DNA of 64,000 bases from Microcoleus sp. CAWBG506 (GTDB taxonomy: Bacteria; Cyanobacteriota; Cyanobacteriia; Cyanobacteriales; Microcoleaceae), in assembly GCA_020883125.1 (NCBI GenBank), contig JAHREW010000004.1:72396-136395 (forward strand). The letters run 5' to 3'. Shown here piece after piece: positions 1 to 8,311 of the stretch. The notes under the pieces are model-generated. The model was given only the letters and a program-made list of their open reading frames with translations. It was not told the DNA's origin and searched no databases. Positions within the stretch are counted from its first letter, which is position 1; each line of letters begins with the position of its first letter. Both the position numbers and the translations under genes were made by a program.

Positions 1-620
1 ACAGCTATCGACTACGAATCGGGCGTTTATTAGCCGCTGAATCTCCGGCAGATGCTGATATAGTCATCGGCGTTCCTGATTCTGGAATCCCAGCGGCGAT
101 CGGTTTTTCTCAAGCTTCCGGCATTCCCTACGCGGAAGGATTGATTAAAAATCGCTACGTCGGACGCACTTTTATTCAGCCGACTCAAACTATGCGGGAG
201 TCAGGAATCCGCATGAAACTAAACCCTCTGCGAGATGTGTTGGAAGGGAAACGGGTAATCATTATCGATGATTCGATCGTCCGCGGTACTACCAGTCGCA
301 AAATAGTCAAAGCCTTGCGGGATGCTGGTGCTACCGCAGTTCACATGAGAATTTCTTCCCCCCCTGTGACTCATCCTTGTTTCTATGGCATTGACACCGA
401 CAATCAAGATCAGTTGATTGCTGCTACTAAGTCTGTCGCTGAAATCGCAGATCAAATTGAGGTTGATTCTTTGGCTTTCTTGAGTTGGGAAGGAATGCTT
501 AAGGCGACTAATGAAGATACGAACAGTTTCTGTTCTGCGTGTTTTACCGGCGATTATCCGATCCAGGTTCCCGAATTGATTAAACGAGCGAAGCTAATAT
601 TAGAAAAAGCTGCAACTTAG
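1..620 (+). CDS. purF: Amidophosphoribosyltransferase, C-terminal part (5' end outside window)
   Basis: This enzyme makes 5-phosphoribosylamine from PRPP and glutamine, the first committed step of purine synthesis. The reading frame is open from base 3 and ends at a TAA at 618-620, giving 205 residues. The type II phosphoribosyltransferase domain is visible: the PRPP loop ([11 protein letters not shown]) and the VPDSGIPAA segment. Near the end, the CSAC pair matches the last two iron-sulfur ligands of Bacillus-type PurF. The amidotransferase half and the start codon lie to the left of the window. Identification is firm and only the 5' boundary is arbitrary. Confidence 0.95.
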   Translation, partial: SYRLRIGRLLAAESPADADIVIGVPDSGIPAAIGFSQASGIPYAEGLIKNRYVGRTFIQPTQTMRESGIRMKLNPLRDVLEGKRVIIIDDSIVRGTTSRKIVKALRDAGATAVHMRISSPPVTHPCFYGIDTDNQDQLIAATKSVAEIADQIEVDSLAFLSWEGMLKATNEDTNSFCSACFTGDYPIQVPELIKRAKLILEKAAT

Positions 621-1081
621 AAGAAGTCATTAGTCAGTAGTCATTAGTCATTAGTCATTAGTCATTTGTTAATTGCTACCAAGGCCCGATGCCCAATACT
701 TCGGCTACGCTCAGCACAGGTGCCCGATGCCCTTCTGCCATAACTCGTTGCCAGACTGTGTGTAGAAATGTTAAATTAAATTAGCTTTGCCATTGGCAGG
801 CTGGAAGCTTTGCTTCCAAAACCTCACTCTCAGATCGAAGTCGCATTTCGCACTTCCAACGGGCACAGGAGATTTTTTCAGATAACAGGGTCGATCGCAC
901 AAATTTTCCCCCTACCAGCATTCCCCAAGCCACTGGGCTGGAGAATCGCCGACGGATGATTTCCTGCGAACTAAATAACTTTAGAAACCCTTACTGAGTA
1001 TAAATTATGGCTCCTTGGAGCCAGAGTGACTGATAAGTAACGAAATGCGGTTTCTCAAGTCAGCTTAAAATCGGAAACTTC
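621..1081. repeat. Intergenic region with heptanucleotide repeats
   Basis: This 461-base gap between purF and desB starts with about five tandem copies of an AGTCATT-type heptamer (roughly 627-668), a short tandemly repeated class known from filamentous cyanobacteria. I see no convincing gene in the remainder. The last 100 bases probably hold the desB promoter and leader, but no clear -10/-35 pair stands out. Confidence 0.6.
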
Positions 1082-2167
1082 GTGCAATCAAATACTGTTC
1101 TCAATCAGCCGAGCGATAAAAGCTCATCCTCTCGTACAACAGAGTTACCTTTTACTCTTGCTGATATCAAATCAGCCATTCCAGCCCATTGTTTTGAACC
1201 CTCGGCGGGGAAATCCCTTGCTTACTTCTTCTTGGATCTTGGAATCATCGCAGGTTTATATGCGATCGCCTATACCCTTGATTCCTGGTTCTTTTATCCC
1301 ATATTCTGGTTAATGCAGGGAACCATGTTTTGGGCATTGTTTGTAGTCGGCCACGACTGTGGACACGGTTCCTTCTCTAAGAGCAAATGGCTCAACAACC
1401 TGATCGGACACCTTTCCCACGCTCCAATTCTCGTACCCTTCCACGGTTGGCGGATCAGCCACAGAACCCACCACGCCAATACAGGTAGCTTGGATACTGA
1501 CGAAAGCTGGTATCCGGTGTCCGAGAGCAAATACAATCAAATGCCCTGGTATGAAAAACTGGGACGCTTCTATTTGATGTTATTTGCCTATCCAATATAT
1601 CTATTTCGTCGATCGCCCGATCGGGTAGGTTCTCACTTCATGCCGAGTAGCCCCATTTTCCGTCCTTCCGAAAAATGGGATGTGTTAACCAGCACAGCAT
1701 CCTTAATAGTAATGGTCGGATTTTTGGGTGCGTTAACCTATCAATTTGGTTGGCTGTTTTTACTCAAATTCTACTTGGTTCCCTATGTAATTTTCGTGAT
1801 GTGGTTGGATTTGGTAACATTCCTGCACCACACGGAGCCGGATATCCCCTGGTATCGTGGAGATGACTGGTACTTCTTGAAAGGTGCCTTATCAACGATC
1901 GATCGGGATTATGGCATCATCAACCCTATCCATCACGACATCGGCACCCACGTAGCCCACCACATTTTCTCGACAATGCCACACTATCACTTGAAGGAAG
2001 CAACCGAAGCCATCAAGCCAGTGTTGGGCGATTATTATCGCAAATCAAGCGAGCCAATTTGGAAGAGCTTTATTCGCTCTTACTGGGATTGTCATTTTGT
2101 TTCCGATACAGGATCTAAAGTGTACTACGAATCGCCTAACAGTCGGAGTTATAGCCAAGTGAAGTAA
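1082..2167 (+). CDS. desB: Omega-3 (delta-15) acyl-lipid desaturase
   Basis: This is a membrane di-iron desaturase that introduces the omega-3 double bond into fatty acids of membrane glycerolipids, using reduced ferredoxin. It has 361 residues, normal for the family. The three histidine boxes are HDCGH (91-95), HRTHH (127-131) and HVAHH (290-294). The NTGSLDTDESW context after box two is typical of omega-3 rather than delta-12 (DesA) enzymes. Hydrophobic stretches near 45-90 and 205-250 give the usual transmembrane pairs. The start is GTG at 1082, with no better in-frame ATG upstream. DesB genes are often cold-induced, but no regulatory element could be read here. Omega-3 specificity is inferred from family resemblance. 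Confidence 0.9.
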   Translation: MQSNTVLNQPSDKSSSSRTTELPFTLADIKSAIPAHCFEPSAGKSLAYFFLDLGIIAGLYAIAYTLDSWFFYPIFWLMQGTMFWALFVVGHDCGHGSFSKSKWLNNLIGHLSHAPILVPFHGWRISHRTHHANTGSLDTDESWYPVSESKYNQMPWYEKLGRFYLMLFAYPIYLFRRSPDRVGSHFMPSSPIFRPSEKWDVLTSTASLIVMVGFLGALTYQFGWLFLLKFYLVPYVIFVMWLDLVTFLHHTEPDIPWYRGDDWYFLKGALSTIDRDYGIINPIHHDIGTHVAHHIFSTMPHYHLKEATEAIKPVLGDYYRKSSEPIWKSFIRSYWDCHFVSDTGSKVYYESPNSRSYSQVK

Positions 2168-2184
2168 ATCCACTAGGACTTACC

Positions 2185-2254
2185 AAAAAACCCGGTTTCT
2201 GAACCTAAATTTGTCATTTCAAATTGATAAAAATGTTCAGAAACCGGGCTTTTT
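2185..2254. repeat. Palindromic repeat, AAACCCGGTTTCT family, copy 1
   Basis: The two arms read AAAAAACCCGGTTTCTGAAC and, about 30 bases later, its near-perfect reverse complement ending in CTTTTT. The element sits 20 bases after desB, so its hairpin and T-run may serve as the terminator. The same core recurs at 30755, 41818, 52862, 54841 and 61818. Confidence 0.75.
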
Positions 2255-2255
2255 A

Positions 2256-2359
2256 TATCAAATCCGTTGACATCGGAATTATTATTTCTCTCTTCTCTTT
2301 CTCTGTGTCCTCTGTGTCCTCTGTGGTTTAATCATTCCGATACAACCGGAATTGATATT
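2256..2359. repeat. Composite element with ATATCAAATCCG-type terminal inverted repeats
   Basis: The left end reads TATCAAATCCGTTGACATCGGAAT. The right end, ATTCCGATACAACCGGAATTGATA, is close to its reverse complement. The interior carries the CTCTGTGTCC/TCTGTGG motif that also occurs near 26880, 45700 and 62430. A second element with the same ends but a different interior lies at 7986-8205. Confidence 0.65.
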
Positions 2360-2384
2360 ATTTTTTATATTTAAACTTGTTATA

Positions 2385-2828
2385 TTATTGCCTCTGACTT
2401 CTTCCTTCAAAATCTGCTATAAAATTCAACAAAATACGTTGGTGAGCAACACCAAAAGGTCGCACATCTCCTGACTGCTGGGAAAAGCATTTTCCAGCCC
2501 GAATCTCCTCCGGTGTCAACAACTTCAGATCCCAACCCTCAAGCAAAACTAAATCATTGACATCGACATCAAGTCGTGCATGAAAAACATGGCGGATCAC
2601 ATCTCCTTCTACATCCTCACAAAAAAAAGAAACACTGGGAGGAGCATAACTAATTTCCTCCTTCAATTCCCGTAGGACAGCAACTTCCGGCGTTTCTTCC
2701 GGTTCCATATGACCACCAAACAAAGCCCAATGTCCGGGATATCTAATATGAGGCACATCATCCCGCAACTGGCACAGAAACTTGCCATCTCGGTACAAAA
2801 TAGCGATCGCAACGTGAATTTTAGTCAT
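2385..2828 (-). CDS. Nudix hydrolase
   Basis: This 147-residue protein is of the MutT/Nudix family, which hydrolyses nucleoside diphosphates linked to another moiety using divalent metal. The Nudix box is complete at residues 39-61 (GHMEPEETPEVAVLRELKEE), with the RELKEE metal-binding core. The substrate cannot be told from sequence. The ATG at 2828 lies only three bases past the stop of the upstream lipoprotein gene, so the two are probably co-transcribed. A degraded copy of the middle of this gene is present at 14609-14770, beside the geosmin operon. Confidence 0.88.
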   Translation of the reverse strand: MTKIHVAIAILYRDGKFLCQLRDDVPHIRYPGHWALFGGHMEPEETPEVAVLRELKEEISYAPPSVSFFCEDVEGDVIRHVFHARLDVDVNDLVLLEGWDLKLLTPEEIRAGKCFSQQSGDVRPFGVAHQRILLNFIADFEGRSQRQ

Positions 2829-2831
2829 TAG

Positions 2832-3257
2832 TTATTGGTTATTGGTTATTGGTTTACGTTTAAGCAGTTCAACTTCTTCAATATAAACCTCACCTAAATC
2901 TTCAGCCAAACCCTTGAGCTTAATACTTTTATAGCGAACTTGCCCCTTGAGCATGATTTGATCTCCTAGCTGTGGCAAAGCCTGCTTAGTTAAAACCCAA
3001 ATACTACCACTAGCATCTTGAAGTTGATAAGCGGCATTCCCCACAAACGGAGCGCGATTTTCCACCTTTCCATCGATATAAACCTCCGCATCCACTTGCC
3101 GTTTTTCTTGAATAGCACTAATTTTAGAAACATTAAAACCAAAATTAAATTGAGACGCCGGCAAATTTGCACAACTTACTAAACCGCTAGCGATCGCGAG
3201 GAATAAACAACCCATGGAGAACTTTTGAAGCCAAACTTCCTTAATTGCATTAGTCAT
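2832..3257 (-). CDS. Small lipoprotein with probable OB-fold
   Basis: This 141-residue protein has an N-terminal hydrophobic stretch ending in a lipobox-like LVSC (about residues 26-29), predicting a membrane-anchored lipoprotein. The rest (DAEVYIDGKV, WVLTKQALPQLGDQIMLKG, EVYIEEVEL) looks like an OB-fold of the kind found in small periplasmic proteins; this is inference. An internal Met (SMGCLFL) could be the true start. The last five codons (ITNNQ) are written by a TTGGTTA tandem repeat, so the C-terminus may have been altered by repeat growth. I do not recognise a specific function. Confidence 0.65.
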   Translation of the reverse strand: MTNAIKEVWLQKFSMGCLFLAIASGLVSCANLPASQFNFGFNVSKISAIQEKRQVDAEVYIDGKVENRAPFVGNAAYQLQDASGSIWVLTKQALPQLGDQIMLKGQVRYKSIKLKGLAEDLGEVYIEEVELLKRKPITNNQ

Positions 3258-3402
3258 CTTTCAAATGATTTGAAATGTGAGATACGACTCAACTTTAACC
3301 AGAATCCTGAGAATCGATCGAAACTAAGCAATTTCGATATTATAGTCCTTGGCGACGGTTAAGCTAAAATCTAAAATCGTCAGCCCTAACCCAGAGTCTA
3401 CT

Positions 3403-4272
3403 ATGGATGCCAAAACTGCTCAAATACTAGATGGCAAAGCTTTAGCAACAAAGATTCAAAACGAGCTGAGCGATCGAGTTCATTCCCTACAAACCCAGAT
3501 TGGGCGTCCTCCGGGACTTGCGGTACTGATGGTGGGCGACAACCCAGCCAGCGCAGCTTACGTGCGAAACAAAGAACGAGCCTGCGCTAAAGTTGGCATA
3601 GCTTCCTTTGGTCAGCATTATCCCGCAAATGCAACTCAAGCCGAACTCGAACTGGCAATTCATGCACTCAACGAGGACGATCGAGTAGACGGGATTTTAG
3701 TACAACTCCCACTTCCAGAGCACTTAGACGCAATTTCTCTACTCTACCAAATTGCCCCCGCCAAAGATGCAGACGGACTCCACCCTGTAAATTTAGGCAG
3801 CCTGGTACGGGGAGAACAAGGTTTACGCAGTTGTACTCCCGCCGGAGTCATGCGACTGTTGCAAGAATACCAGATTGATTTAAAAGGAAAAAATGCCGTA
3901 GTTTTGGGGCGGAGTATTTTAGTAGGTAAACCGATGGCGCTGATGCTATTAGAAGCCGATTGTACAGTGACAGTAGCTCATTCGCGGACGAAAAACCTAG
4001 AATCCATAACCAGCCAAGCCGATATCTTAATCGCCGCCGTCGGCCGCACAGAAATGATTACAGCTAATATGGTGAAACCAGGAGCCGTAGTCATCGATGT
4101 CGGTATCAACCGCGTTGTCAATCCAGACGGTACTAGCCGGTTGGCGGGAGATGTGGACTTTGATGCTGTTAAAACAGTAGCGGAATTTATCACACCAGTG
4201 CCAGGAGGAATCGGGCCAATGACTGTGGCGATGCTTTTGGAAAATACCGTTTCTAGTTACAGCATCAAGTAG
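3403..4272 (+). CDS. folD: Bifunctional methylenetetrahydrofolate dehydrogenase/methenyltetrahydrofolate cyclohydrolase
   Basis: FolD interconverts 5,10-methylene-, methenyl- and 10-formyl-tetrahydrofolate with NADP, supplying one-carbon units for purine and formyl-Met synthesis. The protein has 289 residues from the ATG at 3403, the usual length. An in-frame TTG at 3349 would add 18 residues and is less likely. Diagnostic motifs are the catalytic YVRNK (53-57), the Rossmann [10 protein letters not shown], and [10 protein letters not shown] near the C-terminus. The gene stands alone between the lipoprotein gene (divergent) and a palindromic repeat that may terminate it. Confidence 0.95.
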   Translation: MDAKTAQILDGKALATKIQNELSDRVHSLQTQIGRPPGLAVLMVGDNPASAAYVRNKERACAKVGIASFGQHYPANATQAELELAIHALNEDDRVDGILVQLPLPEHLDAISLLYQIAPAKDADGLHPVNLGSLVRGEQGLRSCTPAGVMRLLQEYQIDLKGKNAVVLGRSILVGKPMALMLLEADCTVTVAHSRTKNLESITSQADILIAAVGRTEMITANMVKPGAVVIDVGINRVVNPDGTSRLAGDVDFDAVKTVAEFITPVPGGIGPMTVAMLLENTVSSYSIK

Positions 4273-4346
4273 TCATTAGACATCTCCAATAATTCCTGTG
4301 GAACAGGCATCCTGCCTGTTCAAGACATTTTTTTTGGAAGATGTCT
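4273..4346. repeat. Nested hairpin repeat, GGAACAGGC family, copy 1
   Basis: The core GAACAGGC-ATCCT-GCCTGTTC (4301-4321) is a perfect hairpin and is followed by an eight-T run, so it can act as the folD terminator. Around it, AGACATCTCCAA (from about 4278) and TTGGAAGATGTCT (to about 4345) form an outer inverted repeat. The same core occurs at 26977-27000 and 41191-41213. Confidence 0.65.
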
Positions 4347-4605
4347 TTTGGCTTTAAATTCCAGAACTATCATTTGACGTGGAAAATACCAAGGATTAAG
4401 CGATGCAGGCGACTCGCAACCAATTTCCGACAAAACACTCAAAATTGCCCCAACTATAGCCCCCACATTGCCCTTACCCCCAAACTCAGCCACAAAACGC
4501 CCACCCGGCTTCAGTGATTTTGCCACGCAATTAATCACAGCATCCGCTTCCTTAACCCAATGCAAAACAGAATTCCAAAAATCTTGTAACATCCTTCTTT
4601 CCTCT
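4320..4605 (-). pseudogene. C-terminal remnant of a class I SAM-dependent methyltransferase
   Basis: The translated segment shows the second half of a trans-aconitate/ubiquinone-type methyltransferase fold: SVLHWVKEAD, SLKPGGRFVAEFGGKGN and a C-terminal strand with ending. The N-terminal half, including the glycine-rich SAM-binding motif I, is absent. The frame runs directly into the left end of the tnpB element at about 4610. I infer that insertion of that element removed the 5' part, and no matching N-terminal half is seen on the other side. About 90 residues remain, compared with about 250 for an intact enzyme. Confidence 0.75.
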
Positions 4606-4675
4606 TCACAGAAAGACCTCGGTATGCGGGAAGCCCAGCGTCTTCAGACCTGGGAGGGAAGCGACTCGCGGGACT

Positions 4676-4906
4676 TTAGTCCCCTTGTTCTGCCAACAGT
4701 TCATCAATAAACCTTCTAACTTTGTTCTGCCAGTCATCTACAGTCATCAATCGCTCTCGGACACCCGGCATAACCTTAAGTTGGACAGGGGTTCTAGCGT
4801 AGGCAATTCCCTTGTCTGCCTTCCATCCGAGATTAGGATTTCCACCTTTCTTCATTTTGCTATTGAAACCTTGTGATTTATGGTATACCATATAAGAATA
4901 CAACAC
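4676..4906 (-). CDS. Small protein divergent from tnpB, ribbon-helix-helix-like
   Basis: A 76-residue frame (GTG start) lies head to head with tnpB inside the same element. An internal Met would give a 59-residue form beginning MKKGGNPNLGW. The middle reads as a basic strand (TPVQLKVMPGV) followed by two helices (RERLMTVDDWQNKVRRFIDELL). This layout, and the KGGNPN start, recall small cyanobacterial RHH-type DNA-binding proteins. That assignment is inference and I cannot name a family with certainty. If it is a repressor, the palindrome at 4879-4892 is its natural operator. The chance that the frame is only a shadow is moderate. Confidence 0.45.
   Translation of the reverse strand: MLYSYMVYHKSQGFNSKMKKGGNPNLGWKADKGIAYARTPVQLKVMPGVRERLMTVDDWQNKVRRFIDELLAEQGD
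4879..4892. promoter_or_regulatory. 14-bp perfect palindrome in the tnpB divergent promoter region
   Basis: TATGGTATACCATA is its own reverse complement. It lies between the start of the divergent small gene and the tnpB ATG (4923), overlapping a TATAAGAAT sequence that could be the tnpB -10 region. A protein bound here would block both genes. Operator function is inferred. Confidence 0.45.
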
Positions 4907-4922
4907 ATTGAAGGTCGAATCA

Positions 4923-6248
4923 ATGGCAAAAACAAAGAAAAAGATGGGAGTTCAGCAAGTTCTCTTGAATCCTGACCCAGAGACGAAAGCAATCTTGCAA
5001 TACCTCTGTGAGCAATCAGGTAAGGTCTACAACAGCGGTGTCTATTTTTCTCGTCAGACTTTTTTCAAGACTGGGAAGATGATGACCGGGAAATATGACC
5101 TTGATTTTGAACCCACTGTTTCCAAGACTCAAACGGCTCAGAGTATGCCGTCTACTCCTATGCAGCAAACCCTTAGATCTGTAATTGAGTCTTGGAAATC
5201 CTTTAAAGAACTTCGCGGTTTGCACTCTAAAGGTCAGTTGCACTTTCGACCTAAACCTCCGGGGTATCTTGAAGGTTCCAAGCTCTTCAAAGTTGCATAT
5301 CCCAATAGCGGTGGTCAAAAACCTTTGCTTAAAGATGGTCAACTTAGATTCAGTTTGGGGCTTACAGTTTCCCGATGGTTCAAGGTGAAAGAGTTCTTTC
5401 TGCCTACTATCTCTAATATTGAGATGTCAAAAGTGAAAGAATTTACGATTCTTCCAAAGAACGGTGCATTCTACCTTGAATGCAGCTATGAAGTCCCAAC
5501 TCAGCAAGCCGATGTAGACCCTTCAGAAGCCCTAGGCATTGACTTAGGGACTTCTGCAAACATGGCGGCTTGTGTGGATACCAAAGGTAATTCCTTCTTG
5601 ATTGACGCTTTCAATATGAAGGCTATGAATCAACTTTGGAATAAGCGAGTCTCTACCCGGAAAGAAGGAAAGTCTTCGGACCACTGGGATTCGTGGCTTG
5701 ATAGAGTGACTCGTAAGCGCAACCATCAGATGAGGGATGGCGTAAATAAAGCTGCAAAATTGATTGTTGACCATTGTATTAAACATGGTATCGGGACAAT
5801 TGTTTGCGGATGGAATGAGGGATTCAAAGTCAATTCCAATATAGGAAGAGTGAACAACCAAAAATTTGTTCAGATGCCTTTAGCAAAGCTGAAAGACCGT
5901 ATCCAACAGCTTTGCGATGTGAATGGACTTACATTTGAAACGACCGAAGAAGCCTATACGTCTAAGGCAAGTTTTCTTGATGGCGACTCCCTACCCAAGT
6001 ATGGCGAAAAACCAGAAGGGTGGAAAGCATCAGGTAAGCGTGTTAAACGTGGTTTATATCAGTCCGGTGATGGCTCAAGAGTGAATGCAGACCTAAATGG
6101 TGCAGCAAATATCTTGAGAAAAGTAGCCTCCAACTTAGGTTTAGATCTAAGCAGAGTGGGTAGACGGTCTTTGACAACCGTAGCGAGGATTAAACTGTGG
6201 GCAAGTCCTACGGTTAAACCCCTGTCAGCAGAATCTCAGTCTCTTTAG
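4923..6248 (+). CDS. tnpB: RNA-guided transposon endonuclease TnpB, zinc-ribbon-less type
   Basis: This IS605 OrfB-family protein has 441 residues from the ATG at 4923 (a TTG at 4908 would add five). TnpB proteins are RNA-guided RuvC nucleases that help retain IS200/IS605 elements. The RuvC residues are present: D in GIDLGTSANMA, E in ETTEEAYTSKAS, and D in NADLNGAANI. The four-cysteine zinc ribbon normally found between motifs II and III is replaced by SFLDGDSLPKYGEKPEGWK...GKRVKRGLYQ, which has no cysteine. The RuvC residues argue that the nuclease could be active. The guide RNA would be expected to overlap the 3' end of the gene and the right end of the element. Confidence 0.92.
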   Translation: MAKTKKKMGVQQVLLNPDPETKAILQYLCEQSGKVYNSGVYFSRQTFFKTGKMMTGKYDLDFEPTVSKTQTAQSMPSTPMQQTLRSVIESWKSFKELRGLHSKGQLHFRPKPPGYLEGSKLFKVAYPNSGGQKPLLKDGQLRFSLGLTVSRWFKVKEFFLPTISNIEMSKVKEFTILPKNGAFYLECSYEVPTQQADVDPSEALGIDLGTSANMAACVDTKGNSFLIDAFNMKAMNQLWNKRVSTRKEGKSSDHWDSWLDRVTRKRNHQMRDGVNKAAKLIVDHCIKHGIGTIVCGWNEGFKVNSNIGRVNNQKFVQMPLAKLKDRIQQLCDVNGLTFETTEEAYTSKASFLDGDSLPKYGEKPEGWKASGKRVKRGLYQSGDGSRVNADLNGAANILRKVASNLGLDLSRVGRRSLTTVARIKLWASPTVKPLSAESQSL

Positions 6249-6339
6249 AGCTGAGAGTGTCAATTCGTGTCCTTAGCGCCTTCGCGGTTCGTTATCATCC
6301 ATTTTTTCGATCGCACAAGTTGACAATTAAATCATTAAA

Positions 6340-6440
6340 TTTCCAATTACCTATTCCCAATTCCCCAATTCCCCAATTATCAATTCCCCAATTATCAATT
6401 ACCCAATTACCTATTCCCCAATTATCAATTGCTAATTATC
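6340..6440. repeat. Tandem CCCCAATTATCAATT-type repeats
   Basis: Several imperfect copies of CCCAATTATCAATTC/CCCAATTACCTATTC are arranged head to tail between the tnpB element and the encapsulin operon. They are non-coding and probably slippage-generated. A frame through them encodes only PIPQLS-type repeats and is not a gene. Confidence 0.7.
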
Positions 6441-6461
6441 AAAATGTCCAATATCTTTCGA

Positions 6462-6531
6462 TCGATCGGCCACCGTAAAAGTCGGCGCGATCGACCTTAA
6501 TCACTCATCGATTAGTCCCAACCGGAATCCC
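6462..6531. repeat. Duplicated fragment of the crtE 5' region at the left edge of the geosmin/encapsulin cluster
   Basis: Bases 6462-6496 match 14819-14853, just upstream of crtE, in the same orientation with three mismatches over 35 bases. Then 6515-6530 (GTCCCAACCGGAATCC) matches 14930-14945 exactly, which is crtE coding sequence. The spacing between the two blocks is shorter here, so this copy has an internal deletion. It ends three bases before the stop codon of the last operon gene. Confidence 0.7.
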
Positions 6532-6533
6532 TC

Positions 6534-7940
6534 CTAGCGCCCAATTTCAACATCTTCAAGGATACCAAGTGCGTCAGGTACTAGCACGGCTGCGGAGTAA
6601 TATGCAGTAACAAGGTAGGACATAATCGCCTTTTCACTAATACCCATAAATCTAACAGATAGGCCTGGTTGATATTCGTCGGGTATTCCTGTTTGTTGTA
6701 AACCGATCACGCCCTGATCTTCTTCGCCAGTACGCATCACAAGAATAGAACTGGTTTGGTTCTTGGTGATGGGTATCTTATTGCAGGGAAGAAGAGGTAC
6801 ACCACGCCACGCAATAACTTTACTCCCGTCCATGTCGAGGTTTGGTGGATAGATGCCCAAGCGGTTACACTGCCGGCCGAAGGCTGCAATAGTGCGAGGA
6901 TGGGCTAACAAAAACTTCGACTTTCTGCGGCGAGTAAGCAATTCATCTAAGTCGTCAGGTGTAGGCGCACCAGTGCGGGGATGAAGACGCTGTTTAAGGT
7001 CAGCATTGTGCAGTAAACCAAATTCACGGTTATTGATCAATTCATATTCTTGACGTTCCCGTAATGCCTCAATCGTCAGACGTAATTGTTGTTCCGTCTG
7101 GTTCATTGGTTCATTATACAAATCAGCGACGCGAGTATTGATCCTTAACACAGTTTGGGCAATACTTAACTCATATTCGCGGGGAGAAAGTTCGTAGTCA
7201 ACGAAAGTCCCTGGTAATTGAGTTTCTCCAGTATGTCCTGAAGATAAAGCAATGGTGGCTTCACCCTGCTTATTCTGTGGTAATTGTGCGCGAGTTACGG
7301 CTCGATCGATATGAGTCTGTAAAGCCTCCGACTGGTTCAGAATTTCCCTAAACGCTTGTTGTGGTAAGCTTAATACTGTGCATCGAGTCACAGCTTTAAC
7401 CGTAAACTTCCAATTGCTTTGAGATGCTACTAAAGCTTCATCGCCAAAATGATCCCCATCAGCTAACCCACCTAATAAAGGTTCTTCTTCATATTTGGGA
7501 AGACCAAATTTATTAAGTTTACCATGAGCGATCAGGAAAAGTCGATCGACTGGTTGACCTGATTGTACAATAATGTCACCAGAAGCAAACTCCTGTTGCA
7601 CGAAGCGACTAGCTAAAGCTGTTAAGACTTCAACATCATCAAAACCTCGCAATAAGGGTAATTCGGTCAGTTCTTGAGGAATTACCTCAATATTTGCACC
7701 TGTATTCGTAAAAGTAATTCGTCCATCACCTAAAGTATAGGTTAAACGACGGTTTACCCGATAATTACCACCTTTGATCTGCACCCACGGCAACATCTTC
7801 AACAACCACCGCGAGGTAATTTCCTGCATTTGCGGTGCAGATTTAGTTGTTGTTGCCAAATTACGGGCTGCTGCTGTACCTAAACTCTGTTGAGGTTGTC
7901 CATTCTCAACCTCCAAACTCGAATCATTAGAATATGTCAT
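6534..7940 (-). CDS. Family 2B encapsulin-like shell protein (copy 2; cyclic-nucleotide-binding insertion)
   Basis: This 468-residue protein is of the kind usually labelled a Crp/cyclic-nucleotide-binding protein. It has no helix-turn-helix DNA-binding domain. Instead it ends in the conserved segment of Family 2 encapsulins, HK97-fold shell proteins of bacterial nanocompartments ([67 protein letters not shown]). A cyclic-nucleotide-binding fold occupies roughly residues 90-205 (GDHFGDEAL), defining subtype 2B. The phosphate-binding Arg of active CRP-type cassettes (RSA/RTA) is replaced (WKFTVKA), so ligand binding is doubtful. A good ribosome site (AAGGATGAGG) precedes the ATG. It is last in the operon after two terpene cyclases and a close paralogue. 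Confidence 0.82.
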   Translation of the reverse strand: MTYSNDSSLEVENGQPQQSLGTAAARNLATTTKSAPQMQEITSRWLLKMLPWVQIKGGNYRVNRRLTYTLGDGRITFTNTGANIEVIPQELTELPLLRGFDDVEVLTALASRFVQQEFASGDIIVQSGQPVDRLFLIAHGKLNKFGLPKYEEEPLLGGLADGDHFGDEALVASQSNWKFTVKAVTRCTVLSLPQQAFREILNQSEALQTHIDRAVTRAQLPQNKQGEATIALSSGHTGETQLPGTFVDYELSPREYELSIAQTVLRINTRVADLYNEPMNQTEQQLRLTIEALRERQEYELINNREFGLLHNADLKQRLHPRTGAPTPDDLDELLTRRRKSKFLLAHPRTIAAFGRQCNRLGIYPPNLDMDGSKVIAWRGVPLLPCNKIPITKNQTSSILVMRTGEEDQGVIGLQQTGIPDEYQPGLSVRFMGISEKAIMSYLVTAYYSAAVLVPDALGILEDVEIGR

Positions 7941-7985
7941 TACCTCATCCTTTACTTACTAACAAAAATACCCGCTCTAATAGGT

Positions 7986-8205
7986 GATATCAAATCCGGT
8001 TCCATCGGAATTAATATTACCCGGAATCAGGAAACGGCAATGCCGTGTCCCTACAATTAATTGGGGTAGTCCAAGGGCAATGCCGTGTCCCTACAATTAA
8101 TTGGGGTAGTCCAAGGGCACTGCCGTGTCCCTACAATTAATTGGGGTAGTCCAAGGGCACTGCCGTGTCCTCCATATCATGTCTGAGTGCAACCGGAATT
8201 TATAT
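7986..8205. repeat. Composite repeat between the encapsulin genes
   Basis: The outer ends (ATATCAAATCCGGTTCCATCGGAA at 7986 and GCAACCGGAATTTATAT ending at 8205) form an inverted repeat of the same family as 2256-2359. The interior (8036-8170) is a tandem array with a 40-base period, three full units plus a 15-base remainder, each beginning GGCAATGCCGTGTCCCTAC. The array interrupts the space between two genes of one operon and may carry its own terminator or promoter effects. Confidence 0.75.
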
Positions 8206-8311
8206 GAGAGGTTAAGACGATTGTTTTGTCAATAATTACTGGATTTAACGCTTAAAATAGAGCGTAATTACCGATTGACAAAAATCAATTACCTTAACCT
8301 CTCAAAACCAA

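Larger units (their letters stand above)
4610..6262 (+). mobile_element. tnpB-only IS200/IS605-family element
   Basis: The element carries tnpB and no recognisable tnpA (Y1 transposase), so it probably depends on a transposase elsewhere. Its left end has hairpin-forming sequence (GGGACTTTAGTCCC at 4671-4684, and a GCGGGAA segment also seen in the remnant near 32450). The right end has a stem just past tnpB (CTCAG...CTGAG, about 6234-6254). Exact borders cannot be fixed by eye. The element interrupts a methyltransferase gene on its left. Confidence 0.7.

Noticed and set aside
6257..6478. 73-residue frame after tnpB
   Set aside because: It consists of translated CCCAATT tandem repeats with no protein character.
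8036..8170. Regular 40-base repeats suggesting a CRISPR array
   Set aside because: The units are directly contiguous with no unique spacers, and there are no cas genes. It is a plain tandem repeat.
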